This document shows positions 43,251-53,200 of a DNA stretch of 64,000 nucleotides, piece by piece; position 1 is the first letter of the stretch, and the number at the start of each line of letters is the position of its first letter. The translations under genes were made by a program, and so were the position numbers. Under the pieces are notes generated by a model. It saw nothing but the letters and a program-made list of their open reading frames with translations, searched no databases and was not told where the DNA came from. Origin of the DNA: Plesiocystis pacifica SIR-1 (GTDB lineage: Bacteria > Myxococcota_A > Polyangia > Nannocystales > Nannocystaceae); assembly GCF_000170895.1 (NCBI RefSeq), contig NZ_ABCS01000026.1:1-64000 (forward strand), in the 5' to 3' direction.

Positions 43251-44114
43251 CTAAAAGCGCATGCGCAGATCGATGCCTGCGCCGCGGGGACCAAAGGTGG
43301 GCGTGACCGCGACCTTGCCCTCGGCCTTGGACTTCTTGGTCATGCCGACGACCACGAGCACGACGCCCGTGACCGCTAGGGCCCCGCCGACGCCGTAGAG
43401 CACGTCAGCCGTCAACGCCTTGGTCTGCGAGGTGCTCAGCAGGTCCCGGCGGTCCTCGATGGACGCGGCCTCGCTCGCCGAGTTGTTGTCGCCCTGGGCG
43501 AGCACGCCGGTCACGGCCCCGCCGATGAGCGCGGCAGCGCCCACGCCCACGAGGGCAAAGCCGGCGCCGCTGAGCACCTTGGCCTTGCGCTTCTCCTCCT
43601 CGACGGCGGGGTCCGGCCCGGGGTCCGGCGGCGGCGCGACCTCGTCCTTGGGCTCCTCGTCCTTGGGCTCCTCGTCCTTGGGCTTGGGCTCGGCCGTCTC
43701 CTCGAGGATCGCCCGCAGCACCTTGAGGCGGTCGAGGGCGACCCCGCGCGAGTCGAGGTCGACGCCGGGCTGCTTGACGAAGTTGCCGTAGTATTCGACG
43801 GCGTTCTCGAGGTCGCCCGCCTCCTCGTAGACCCGGCCGATGTTGAACAGGTAGTTGGGCTGGGGGTCGGCCTCGTAGGCCTGCTTGAACAGCTCGACGG
43901 CGCGGTCGTAGTCCTTGGCCCCGAAGGCCTCGATGGCCTGCTCGGACAGGTTCTCGCCGCGGGTCTTCTCTGCTTGGCTGACCTCCGTGGCGGGCGCGGC
44001 CTCGGCCTCACCCTCGGGGGCCGCGCGCACCTCGAGGGAAACCAGGCCCGTGCCCAGGGCCAAGGTCACCGAGAGTGTGGTCGATACGAATGCGGTCAGG
44101 GGGCTATGGTGCAC
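43251..44114 (-). CDS. TPR-domain envelope protein
   Basis: A 287-aa protein: a signal peptide (about 10-31), TPR repeats (about 55-130; AIEAFGAKDYDRAVELFKQA, NYLFNIGRVYEEAGD), a Lys/Glu/Asp/Pro linker with DEEPK repeats, and two C-terminal hydrophobic segments (about 180-205 and 240-260, GGALAVTGVVLVVVG). A basic tail ends in DLRMRF, which looks like an outer-membrane-type terminal Phe but is probably coincidental. It starts 8 bp after the stop of the PEGA kinase and is likely co-transcribed; such TPR-TM proteins often partner kinases in myxobacteria. Confidence 0.7.
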   Translation of the reverse strand: MHHSPLTAFVSTTLSVTLALGTGLVSLEVRAAPEGEAEAAPATEVSQAEKTRGENLSEQAIEAFGAKDYDRAVELFKQAYEADPQPNYLFNIGRVYEEAGDLENAVEYYGNFVKQPGVDLDSRGVALDRLKVLRAILEETAEPKPKDEEPKDEEPKDEVAPPPDPGPDPAVEEEKRKAKVLSGAGFALVGVGAAALIGGAVTGVLAQGDNNSASEAASIEDRRDLLSTSQTKALTADVLYGVGGALAVTGVVLVVVGMTKKSKAEGKVAVTPTFGPRGAGIDLRMRF

Positions 44115-44121
44115 AGCTCAC

Positions 44122-46083
44122 TCATTTCTCGGTCGGCAGGAAGGGCCCGCTCGACTTCTTCTTCTTGGTCGGCAAGAAGGGGTTGGATTTTTCCTCGGCC
44201 GGCTTCTTCTTGGCCGGCTGAGTCTCCGCGGGGGGCTTTTCGGCCGGCGCGGTCTGGGCCGGCGTCTTGCTCGGTCCCTTCTTCGTCGCCGGCTTCTTCT
44301 TCTCTTTGTCTTCGGACTCGCGCTTGACCAGGCCGACCTTGATCGGGAGGTTCTCGCCGTCCTTGACCTCGATCTCCTGCTCCCAGCTCTCGTAGCCGTC
44401 GGCCTCGATGCGGACCGTGTGCTTGCCCAGGGGCAGGGCGTCGTCGTAGGGGGTCGTGCCGGCGAGGGAGCCGTCGATCTCGAGGTTGCCCGCAGGCTCG
44501 GAGGTGATCGAGATCTTCGCGGTGTCCTTGCCCTCGTTGCGCAGCTCGGTGAGCCGCTCGCGGGCCTCGGCGTTGGCGGGCTGAGCCTTCAGGACGTCCT
44601 CGTAGGCCGAGATCGCCGCGGCCTTCTTGCCGTCCTCGTCGAATTTCTTGGCCGTGGCCATGAGCTGGCCGACCGCGATGGCCTCGTCGGCCCGCTCGAA
44701 GCGGCTGGCGACGTCAGCATCGGCCGCGCCGATCGAGTTGCGCACGCCGTCGAGGGCCTGGCGGGCCGCGTCGAACTCGCCGTCTTGGATCAGGCCCTCG
44801 GCCTTGCTGACCGCGGCCTCGTGGTCGACGCTGTCGCCCGCGGCCTCGGCCGTCGCGTCGCCCTCACCCGCCGGGTCGTCGCCCTTGCCGCCGAGGGCGA
44901 ACAGCGCGACGCCGACGATCGCGACCACGCCGACGAGGCCGACGACGATCACCCCGAGCTTGCTCTTTTTCTCCTCGGGCTCGGCGACCGCTTCGTTCGC
45001 GGGGATCACCCCCTGGAGCGAGTGCACGTCGGAGGTCTCGGACTCGGTCTCCTCCTCGAGGGCCTGGCGGCGCAGGTAGGTCGCGGTCTCGCCCGAGGGC
45101 GCGGCCAGGGCCGCCGTCGACAGGGCCGAGACCGCGCCGGTGTCTCCGGCAGTCGCCGGGGCCGCGTCGTGGCCCGCCGGCGGCAGCCGGAACATGGACA
45201 TCGGCACGCAGTCGATGAGCTTCTCGACGATCTCGTTGGCGTCCCGGGGGCGCTGCTCCGGGTCCTTCTCGAGGCAGTCGTGGATGAGGTGGACGAGCTC
45301 CTCGGGGACCTCGTGGTCCGAGGGCAGGACCTCGCTCAGGGGCGTCGGGAACTCGTGGACGTGCTTGTAGAGCAGCGTCGTGTCGTTCTCGGCCTCGAAG
45401 GGCATGCGCCCCGAGAGCATCTGATAAAAGAGCACCCCGAGGGCGTAGACGTCGACGCGCAGGTCGATGTCGAGGCCCTTGATCTGCTCGGGCGAGAGGT
45501 AGCCCGAGGTCCCGATGAAGTGCTGCTTGGTGATGTCCTCGTCGCCCTCGAGCATCTTCGCGAGGCCGAAGTCGATGATCTTGACGAAGTTGGCCCGACC
45601 CTTGCGCTCGCACAGCATCACGTTGGCGGGCTTGATGTCGCGGATCATCAGGTCGCGCGAGTGGGCGTGGCCGACCCCCTTGAGGATCTGCGCGGCGATG
45701 GGCACGAACTCGTGCAGGGTCAGGTTGGCCTTGCGCGACAGGTAGTCGTTGAGGAGCTCGCCGTCGACGTGCTCCATCACGATGTAGGCCCGGCCGTTCT
45801 CGTGGCCGTAGTCGTACATCTCGACCACGTTGGAGTGGCGCAGGCCGTCGAGGCGCTTGGCCTCTCGCTCGAAGCGGGCCATGGCCTGAGGCTGGAGCGC
45901 GAGGGTGGGCGCGATCACCTTGACCACGACCTCCCGGGCCTCGCCTTCCTCGACCATGCTGGCCAGGTAGACGTGGCCCATGCCGCCCCGACCGATGAGC
46001 CGCTCGAGGCTGTATTTTCCGCCGAGGACCGACCCGACCAGGGGATCGGGGCCTTCGGATTCGAGAGTGCTGGGCATCACCAT
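44122..46083 (-). CDS. Membrane Ser/Thr kinase with TPR and PEGA domains
   Basis: A 653-aa Hanks-type kinase. Kinase domain about 24-285: glycine loop IGRGGMG (30-36), Lys55, DFG (171-173), GTSGYLSPEQ. The catalytic-loop His is replaced: LMIRDIKPANV (IRD, 147-149). Then a linker, one membrane segment (about 376-400), TPR-like repeats (about 430-520) and a PEGA domain (about 525-590; SITSEPAGNLEIDG, TPYDDALPLGKHTVRIEADG). A Lys/Pro/Thr-rich tail ends with a duplicated NPFLPTKKKK/GPFLPTEK motif. PEGA domains usually bind the cell wall or exported partners. First ATG 46083; 46077 is equally possible. Confidence 0.9.
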   Translation of the reverse strand: MVMPSTLESEGPDPLVGSVLGGKYSLERLIGRGGMGHVYLASMVEEGEAREVVVKVIAPTLALQPQAMARFEREAKRLDGLRHSNVVEMYDYGHENGRAYIVMEHVDGELLNDYLSRKANLTLHEFVPIAAQILKGVGHAHSRDLMIRDIKPANVMLCERKGRANFVKIIDFGLAKMLEGDEDITKQHFIGTSGYLSPEQIKGLDIDLRVDVYALGVLFYQMLSGRMPFEAENDTTLLYKHVHEFPTPLSEVLPSDHEVPEELVHLIHDCLEKDPEQRPRDANEIVEKLIDCVPMSMFRLPPAGHDAAPATAGDTGAVSALSTAALAAPSGETATYLRRQALEEETESETSDVHSLQGVIPANEAVAEPEEKKSKLGVIVVGLVGVVAIVGVALFALGGKGDDPAGEGDATAEAAGDSVDHEAAVSKAEGLIQDGEFDAARQALDGVRNSIGAADADVASRFERADEAIAVGQLMATAKKFDEDGKKAAAISAYEDVLKAQPANAEARERLTELRNEGKDTAKISITSEPAGNLEIDGSLAGTTPYDDALPLGKHTVRIEADGYESWEQEIEVKDGENLPIKVGLVKRESEDKEKKKPATKKGPSKTPAQTAPAEKPPAETQPAKKKPAEEKSNPFLPTKKKKSSGPFLPTEK

Positions 46084-46517
46084 TGGAGTTCACCGTGCGC
46101 GCGTGTGCTTGACTCACCGCGCTCGCCGAAGGGCGAGAGGGGCAACGCGGTCGAGAGCACCGGCCGTGGCTGGGACATCGTCATGAGACGGTTGAGGTGA
46201 CGACTCCGCACAGGGGCACGCGGGGAGATCGCCATGTCGCATTTTGCCGTGCGGCCCTAGCCTTCGCCAAGCAAAAAGCCTTTCGACGCAGACTGGGCGC
46301 CGCCGACGAGCGGCGACCCTTCAACGTCCCAGGTGCTTTGTGGATTTGATCCCAGAATGTGCCCTAGGGCCCGACGCGCAGAGCTCACGAAGCTGGCGCG
46401 AAAACGAGACTTTGCCGTTCTAAACGGCGTTTCATTTGTCCTCCGGATCACTCCTCGGCGAATGAGGGTGCACCGAATCATTTTGCGCCTGGACGCGCGC
46501 CAAAAGCTCGCAGCCTG
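46084..46517. other. Intergenic region upstream of the PEGA kinase
   Basis: About 430 bp between two minus-strand kinase genes. The part near 46518 has a small hairpin GCCGTT-CTA-AACGGC (46414-46428) that could end the downstream kinase transcript, though it lies 90 nt from the stop. The rest should hold the promoter of the PEGA kinase. No gene seen. Confidence 0.45.
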
Positions 46518-47531
46518 CTAGGTGCCGAGGTCCCGGTCCTCTTCGCTCTCGGTCAGCTGGTTGAGCGTGCGAAGCATGGACTGAAGTTCAGCCTTCATCT
46601 CCATCGCGTCGGCGTGCCGGTGGTCCGGGTGCTTCGCGCACGCCCGCGCGGTGAAGTCATCGACGGCCGCGGCGAGGTCCGGTGGCGTGTTCGCCGGCAT
46701 GAAATTGCTGGGCGGATCAAACTCGTGCTTGACCTGCACCTCGAGCAGCTTGGTCGGCGGGAGCTCGAAGTAGTCCTCGACCGGGTGGCGGGTGGTCACG
46801 ACCTCGTAGAAGGTCACCCCGAGGGCGTAGAGGTCGACGCGGTGATCGATGCGACCGTTGATGATCGCCTGCTCCGGGGCCATGTAGCGCGGATCCCCGG
46901 TGATGTGCGTGCGCAGCTCGAGGGGCCCTTCGAGGTCCCGCGCGATGCCGAAGTCGATCAGCTTCACGATCACCAGGCGGCGGTCGTAGGCGTCGCGGGT
47001 GATGAAGATGTTCTCCGGCTTGATGTCGCAGTGCGCGATGTTGCGGGTGTGGATGTAGTGCAGCGCGTCGAGGGTCTGGGTGAAGATGTCGATCAACACC
47101 CGAAAGGAGATGTAGCGCCGGCGGGCGAGGACGTGGCCCACGTCGTTGCCGCGCAGGTACTCCATCGCAAACCACTGGAAGGTGTCCGACTGGCCGACCT
47201 CCAGGACGCGGACGAGGTTCGGGTGCGAGAAGTTGGCGGCGACCACGGCCTCGCGCAGGAACCGCGACCGCTCGCTCTCGGGCACGTCGGGCTTGAGCAC
47301 CTTCAGCGCGATGTAGCGATCCATCGTCGGGTCGTAGGCCTTGTAGATCTTGCCCATCCCGCCCTCGCCCAGGCGCTCGACGATCTCGAAGCGCTTTTGC
47401 TGGACGACGGGGGTGCCCGGGGGCAGATCGCCCTCGGCGAGGGCCTGCTGGAGCGCCGCCTGGCCCGCGGGATCGAGACCCGCGTGCGGACCCGTCTTGT
47501 GCGGGGGTGGCTGGCCAATTTTGGCCGTCAC
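46518..47531 (-). CDS. Soluble Ser/Thr kinase without accessory domain
   Basis: A Hanks-type kinase of 337 aa from this start. Kinase core: LGEGGMGKIYKAYD, the ATP Lys in YIALKVLKPD, catalytic loop IAHCDIKPENIFI, LIDFGIA and GDPRYMAPEQ. The catalytic-loop Arg is Cys (HCD), making it a non-RD kinase, which are often active without activation-loop phosphorylation. No membrane segment and a short acidic tail, so it acts in the cytosol. Start is uncertain: GTG 47531 (GGAG 3 nt upstream) is used; GTG 47555 or ATG 47654 would add a Pro/Ser-rich leader. Confidence 0.85.
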   Translation of the reverse strand: MTAKIGQPPPHKTGPHAGLDPAGQAALQQALAEGDLPPGTPVVQQKRFEIVERLGEGGMGKIYKAYDPTMDRYIALKVLKPDVPESERSRFLREAVVAANFSHPNLVRVLEVGQSDTFQWFAMEYLRGNDVGHVLARRRYISFRVLIDIFTQTLDALHYIHTRNIAHCDIKPENIFITRDAYDRRLVIVKLIDFGIARDLEGPLELRTHITGDPRYMAPEQAIINGRIDHRVDLYALGVTFYEVVTTRHPVEDYFELPPTKLLEVQVKHEFDPPSNFMPANTPPDLAAAVDDFTARACAKHPDHRHADAMEMKAELQSMLRTLNQLTESEEDRDLGT

Positions 47532-47684
47532 GTGCTCCGATCGACGATCCGCCACGGGCGGCGAGCTTAGCAGAGATCCAGGATTTTCCGATATTTGCGG
47601 CGTTTCACCGACCCGGACGCGGCTGAGCGTCGGCGCAGCCGCCGGAGGTCGCAAACCGGTGACGCGGGATGTTCAGCCCGGTGT

Positions 47685-48653
47685 TCAGCCCCCGGGGTCA
47701 TCCTCGGCGTCCGTGTCTGAGTGACGCAATTGCTCGAGCGCCGCGCAAAAGTCGTCGGGTGGCGGGGCCTCGAAGCGCACCGGCCGATCACCCACGGGGT
47801 GGCGAAAGCCCAAGCTCGCGGCGTGCAACATCGGACGCGGCGCGGGCAGGCGCCGGCCTCGATAGCCCCGTCCGTAGACCGGCTCACCGACCAGCGGGTG
47901 CCCGGCCTCGGCGAGGTGAATCCGGATCTGGTGCTGGCGCCCGGTCTCGAGCTGACACGAGATCAGCGTCGCTCCGTCGAGCTTCTCCTCGACGCGGACC
48001 TTGGTGATGGCCTTCTTGGCGGCCTTGGGCGGGCTCTTGCCGCGCCACGATCCGCGCAGGCCGTCGCCGCGATCGGCGATCAGGTAGCTCTCGTGCACGC
48101 CCGCCTTCGCGGCGCCGTGGACCAGCGCGACGTAGCGACGAAAGATCGTGTGCGCGCGGAACTGGGCCTCGAGGGCCTTGCGGGCCCGGCGGGTCCGAGC
48201 GAACACCAGCAGCCCGCTCGTATCCTTGTCGAGGCGCTGGACCACGCCGAGGCGATCGCGCTCGCCGCTGCGGGTGCCCTCGCGCTCGCGCAGCGTGATC
48301 CGGGTGCGCTCGATGAGCGTGTCCCGGTCGTCGCGGTCGTCCCAGGGCACGCTCAGCAGCCCCGCCGGCTTGCGCACGACGACGACCTCGCTGTCGACGA
48401 ACACCAGGCGATCTTCGGGCAGGGGCGGCGCGCTCCGGCGGCGGCCCGTGGGGTTGACCTCGACGAGGGCCCCGGCGCGCAGGCGCTCGGCCGGGTCGAA
48501 GCGCATCTGCCCGTCGACCTGAACCCGACCCGTGCGGACGAGGTCCCGGGACTTGTTCCACGACAGGCCGTCCATCAACCCGCGGACCACCGCCGCGAGG
48601 GTGGCCCCGTCCTCGTCTTCGTCGACGACGCCGCGTCGCTGCTCGCTGGCCAT
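47685..48653 (-). CDS. RluA-family pseudouridine synthase with S4 domain
   Basis: A 322-aa RNA-modifying enzyme that isomerises uridine to pseudouridine in rRNA or tRNA. An N-terminal S4 RNA-binding domain (about 20-75; SWNKSRDLVRTGRVQVDGQ) precedes the catalytic domain with VQRLDKDTSGLLVFARTR (nucleophile Asp) and the C-terminal landmarks CQLETGRQHQIRIHLAEAGH and GEPVYG. The length is normal for RluC/RluD. Site specificity cannot be told. It is a single gene between a kinase and an rRNA methyltransferase-like gene, all minus strand. Confidence 0.9.
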   Translation of the reverse strand: MASEQRRGVVDEDEDGATLAAVVRGLMDGLSWNKSRDLVRTGRVQVDGQMRFDPAERLRAGALVEVNPTGRRRSAPPLPEDRLVFVDSEVVVVRKPAGLLSVPWDDRDDRDTLIERTRITLREREGTRSGERDRLGVVQRLDKDTSGLLVFARTRRARKALEAQFRAHTIFRRYVALVHGAAKAGVHESYLIADRGDGLRGSWRGKSPPKAAKKAITKVRVEEKLDGATLISCQLETGRQHQIRIHLAEAGHPLVGEPVYGRGYRGRRLPAPRPMLHAASLGFRHPVGDRPVRFEAPPPDDFCAALEQLRHSDTDAEDDPGG

Positions 48654-48773
48654 GGCTCCCCTCCTACCCCGCCCGAGCAGTCTTGGCCAGCCGCTCGCCC
48701 AGTCACTCGCTCTCCCAAGAGGCCGCCGCCCACGGACTCGTCGCCAGCCAAGTGCACGACTGACGCTTTCGTC

Positions 48774-49988
48774 TCAGGCAAAGCGCGCGCGCAAAATGGT
48801 GTAGCCGTCGCGCTCCCCCCCCTCGATGGTCGCGCCGGCGGCCTGCAGGCACTCCACGGCCCGCCCCGGTCGGTTGACGACGAGCAGCGCGGAGCCCTTG
48901 GGGCTCAGCCAGCCGCGCAGATCGAGCAAGCGCGCGAGGGTCTCGGGGTCGGCGTGGGTCGGCGGGTTGATCAGCGCCCAGTCGACGGCGCCGACGAAGG
49001 GCCGGGCGAGCTCGGGCACCGCGGACGCGGGGCGGCGCGCGGGCATGCCGTCGGCGGCGAGGACCCGAACCCGCGGCTCCCCCGGTCCTTCGGCCGCGGC
49101 GTTGGCCTCGAGCAAGGCCGCGGCGCGCAGGTTGCTCTCGACCGCGAGGACCTCGGCCGCGGGCCAGCGGTGGGCGGCCCACAGCGCCAGGGGCCCGATG
49201 CCCGCGCACAGGTCGAGGACCCGGCGGGGCGGGGCGAGGCCTTGGGCTCGCTCTTGCTCGGCGATCACCGCGGCGACCTCGAGCAGGCCCCGGGTGCCCG
49301 CGTCGAGCTCGCGCCGCGAGAACACCCCCGGGAGGCTGCGCAGGCCGCCCTCGGGCAGCAGCGGATCGTCGACGAGGTAGCTGCGCCCGACCAGCTCCCG
49401 GGCGAGGGCTTCGTCGAAGTCCGGGCCGCGCTCGCCGACCCACAGGTGGTAGCCCCGGTCCCGGTCCTCGACCTGCGCCGAGCCGAGCAGGGCCTTCATC
49501 GTCTTGCCGAGGCTCTTGCCGCCCTTGGCCTTGCGCACGGCGCAGTACAGCCGCCCCCCCTCGCGCAGGCTGAGCGCGCCGCGGGCCAGGCAGGCCTCGG
49601 AGAAGTCCTTGCCGAGGTGGGCCCGGGGCCAGACCGCGGCGGCCGCGAAAGACCCGCCGAGCTCGGCGTCGAGGTGGGGGCCCACGTCGGCGACGCAGCG
49701 CGACCGGGCATGCGTGTGCTCTCGCACGTCGAGGATCAAGCGCGTCGCCCCCTCGCCGAGCTCGGCCAACTCACCGCAATGCACGAGCAGGACTTCGCCA
49801 GGCGCGTGCGCCCGTGCGACCGAGCGCCCCAGCAGGCGCACGCCCGGGTCGTTGGGGTTCAGTCCCATGGCGTCGCCGCCCGATTGTGCGTCCCCGCCTG
49901 CGCCCTCCCGGACCGCCGCAGCGCCGTCCTGGGGCCTGTTTCGCCGTGCCACCGAGCGCACCATCGCCCACTGCGAGCGCTGTGCCAA
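48774..49988 (-). CDS. RsmC/RlmG-like small-domain methyltransferase
   Basis: A 404-aa protein with two methyltransferase-small-type halves, the layout of RsmC/RlmG, which methylate guanine N2 in rRNA. The C-terminal half (about 185-400) holds the SAM-binding VLDLCAGIGPLALWAA, AVESNLRAAALLEANA, and the catalytic NPPTHADPE (family NPPF/Y variant with Thr). The N-terminal half is degenerate, as in the family (substrate-binding copy). Which rRNA position is modified is not clear. ATG 49988 used; ATG 49964 would remove eight residues. Divergent from the SNF2 gene. Confidence 0.8.
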   Translation of the reverse strand: MAQRSQWAMVRSVARRNRPQDGAAAVREGAGGDAQSGGDAMGLNPNDPGVRLLGRSVARAHAPGEVLLVHCGELAELGEGATRLILDVREHTHARSRCVADVGPHLDAELGGSFAAAAVWPRAHLGKDFSEACLARGALSLREGGRLYCAVRKAKGGKSLGKTMKALLGSAQVEDRDRGYHLWVGERGPDFDEALARELVGRSYLVDDPLLPEGGLRSLPGVFSRRELDAGTRGLLEVAAVIAEQERAQGLAPPRRVLDLCAGIGPLALWAAHRWPAAEVLAVESNLRAAALLEANAAAEGPGEPRVRVLAADGMPARRPASAVPELARPFVGAVDWALINPPTHADPETLARLLDLRGWLSPKGSALLVVNRPGRAVECLQAAGATIEGGERDGYTILRARFA

Positions 49989-50207
49989 TGGCCGACCAGC
50001 CTAGGCTGATGGCAACGGCCTTTGCCATGGACCCCCGTTGCCCACCGTGATAGAGCTAGCAGGCTCCGCACAGTGTTCGTTTGATGACGTCATTGTGCGC
50101 CCGAGTTCGCCCAGGATCACGGTCCGCGCGCGTTCGGGGCCGACCGGATGATCCGCGAGGCCCACGAAGCGGCCGATTGACGAGGGCGCAGATCCGGAGA
50201 ATTTCCG

Positions 50208-53200
50208 TTGAGCAAACTCGAAAACCTGCTCCCCCTGATCGAACACAGCGCCCTCGTTCGCGCCGCCAGCCCCAAGGCCGTCAAGGCCGGCCAGGAGCTG
50301 TTCAAGAACAAAGCCGTCAAGGACATCGTCGTCGACGGCGACAGCGTCCGCGGCAAGGTCAAGGGCACCCACGCGGTCCCCCACACGACCACGCTCAAGC
50401 GCAAGGTCACCCGCGGGGGCAAGGGCAAGAAGCTCGAGTGCCACTGCACCTGCCCGACCTTCACCGACGGCTGGGAGAAGATCTGCCACCACGGCGTCGC
50501 CCTGGCCATGGAGCTGCACGAGCAGTTCATGTCCGGCGGCGAGCTGACCATGACCGAGAACCCCTGGGTCAAGGACATCGACGCCAAGGCCCGCAAGCGC
50601 TACCAGATCCAACAGCGCCGCGGGCTGTGGCAAGTGACCGAGTTCGGCGCGGGCTCGGCCGCCTCGGCGGCGCGGCGCAGCAAGCGGGGCGTCGCCCCGG
50701 GCGACAAGCTCATCCAGCACTTCCTCGACCAGGCCATCGACGAGACCGACGACGGCGCCGCCGTGCTCGAGGACGTGTCCCTCGCTGGCCTGCTCTACTT
50801 CGCCCGCGACGCCTCGGTGTCCCTCAAGGGCGTCGGCAAGCTCAACTTCGTGGCCGAGCCCCTCGTGCTCCGGGTCCAGGCCGAGTCCCGCCCCAAGGAC
50901 CACCGCGTCGAGCTCCACGCCTTCCTCGAGCACCCGGCGACGGAGCGCAGCTTCGAGGTCGACCAGGGCCGGATCATCACCGGCGCCCCGACCTGGTTTT
51001 TGTGGCCCGAGACCGCCGAGCTCTTCCTCGTGCCCGGCACCCCGCCGTGGACCCTGTCCGCCGTCGCCGAGCGCCCGACCATCGTCATGGACTCGAGCGT
51101 CGCCGCCGAGGACATGGACCAGCTCAGCGAGAGCCTCCAGGCCGCCGGCGTGCCGCCCCGCGATCTCTTCGAGCTCGCCAGCGACTCCCGGGAGATCAGC
51201 GCGATCGTCGCGACCATCGAGGGCGGCGCGGGCAAGATCAGCGTCGGGCTCGCGGCCCGCTACGACAACGTGACCCTGGCGATCACCGGCGAGGACCCCG
51301 AGTCGGCCCGCTACTCGGTCAGCATCGCCGGGGAGGCCATCGCCTTTTACCGCGACCTCGAGGCCGAGGGCGCCGCGCGTCGCCGCCTGCTCGACGGCAA
51401 GCTGCGCTGGTCCGCCGCCGACGAGGCCTTCGTCGCCCTCGGCGACACCGCCATCGAGTTCATCGTCGCCGGCCTGCCCCTGCTCCCCGAGGAGTGGGAG
51501 AAGAAGGTCCCCAAGCTGCCCAAGCTGCGCTCCAAGGCCCCCAAGCCGCGGATCTCGGTCAAGAACCCCGGCGGCTCCGTGCTCGACGTCGAGGCCCTCG
51601 TCGACGTCGAGGGCGACACCGGGCTGATCTCCATGCGCGACCTGCTGCGCTGGCTCCACGAGGGCCGGCGCTGGGTCGAGCTGTCCGACGGCTCCGTGGC
51701 CAAGCTCGACCCCAAGATCCTCGAGCCCGTGGCCGAGGCCGCCGGCGCCATGCAGTTCGACAAGCACGGCATGGCCGAGGTCAGCACCCTCGAGCTCGGC
51801 ACCCTCGCCAGGCTGTTGCAAGAGGTCCCCGACGCCAAGGTCGCCCGCGACGTCAAGAAGCTCATGGCCAACATGACCGGCGAGCGCTCGGCCCGGGCCC
51901 CGCGCAAGGCCAAGGCGCTCACGGCCAAGCTCCGCGACTACCAAAAGTCGGGCTTCGCCTGGCTGTGGCAGCTGCACCAAAACCAGATGGCGGGCATCCT
52001 CGCCGACGACATGGGCCTCGGGAAGACGGTCCAGGCCCTCGCGCTGCTGACCAAGGCCAAGGAGGCCGACGGCCCCGGGCCCTCGCTGATCGTCGGCCCG
52101 ACCTCCGTGCTCGGGGTGTGGCGCGGCGAGGTCAAGAAGTGGGCCCCGAGCCTGTCCGTGCTCGTGTGGCACGGCGTCGACCGGTCCGAGAACCTGCGCC
52201 TGCTCAAGAAGACCGACGTGATCGTGACCAGCTACGCGATCTTGCGCCGGGACATCGACGAGCTCAGCAAGATCCGCTTCCGCTACGCGATCCTCGACGA
52301 GGCCCAGTACATCAAGAACTGGACCACGAGCACGGCCAAGGCCGCCAAGCGCCTCAACGCCGAGCACCGCCTCGCGCTCTCGGGCACGCCGATCGAGAAC
52401 CACCTCGTCGACCTGTGGGCGATCTACGACTTCCTCGCCCCGGGCTTCCTCGGCAAGCTCAGCGAGTTCCAAAAGGGCTACGTCAAGCCCATCGAGGACG
52501 GCGACCACAAGGCCCTCGACACCCTGCGCGCGCGCATCCGGCCGTTCATCATGCGCCGGCGCAAAGAGGACGTCGCGTCCGAGCTGCCGCCCAAGACCGA
52601 GCAGACCATCTTCTGCCAGTTCGACCGCAGCCAGCTCGCGCTCTACAACCGCATCCTCAAGGCCGCGAAGTCGGAGATCACCACGCGCGTCGGCGAGGTC
52701 GGCATCGAGAAGTCGCAGATGACGATCCTCGCCGCGCTGACCCGGCTGCGCCAGGTGTGCACCGACCCCAAGCTGCTCAACCTGCCCGAGGGCACCACCG
52801 TGCCCAAGTCGACCAAGCTCGAGGCCTTCCGCGCGCTGATCGGCGAGGCCGTGGGCTCGGGGCGCAAGGCCCTGGTGTTCTCGCAGTTCGTGTCGATGCA
52901 AAAGATCCTCGCCGGGACCCTCGAGGAGCTCGAGATCGACTACCTGTGGCTGCACGGCGGGACCACCAACCGCGACGAGCTGGTCCAGCGCTTCCAGCAA
53001 AAGAGCGGCCCGCCGGTGTTCCTGATCTCCCTCAAGGCCGGCGGCGCGGGCCTGACCCTGACCGAGGCCGACACCGTCATCCACTACGACCCGTGGTGGA
53101 ACCCGGCCGTCGAGGACCAGGCCACGGACCGCGCCCACCGCATCGGCCAGGAGAAGCCCGTGATGGTCTACCGCCTCGTCGTCGAGCACACCGTCGAGCA

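Noticed and set aside
50084..50093. ATGACGTCAT palindrome upstream of the SNF2 gene
   Set aside because: A 10-bp palindrome alone is expected by chance at this scale; flanking CGCACA/TGTGCG is weak support only.
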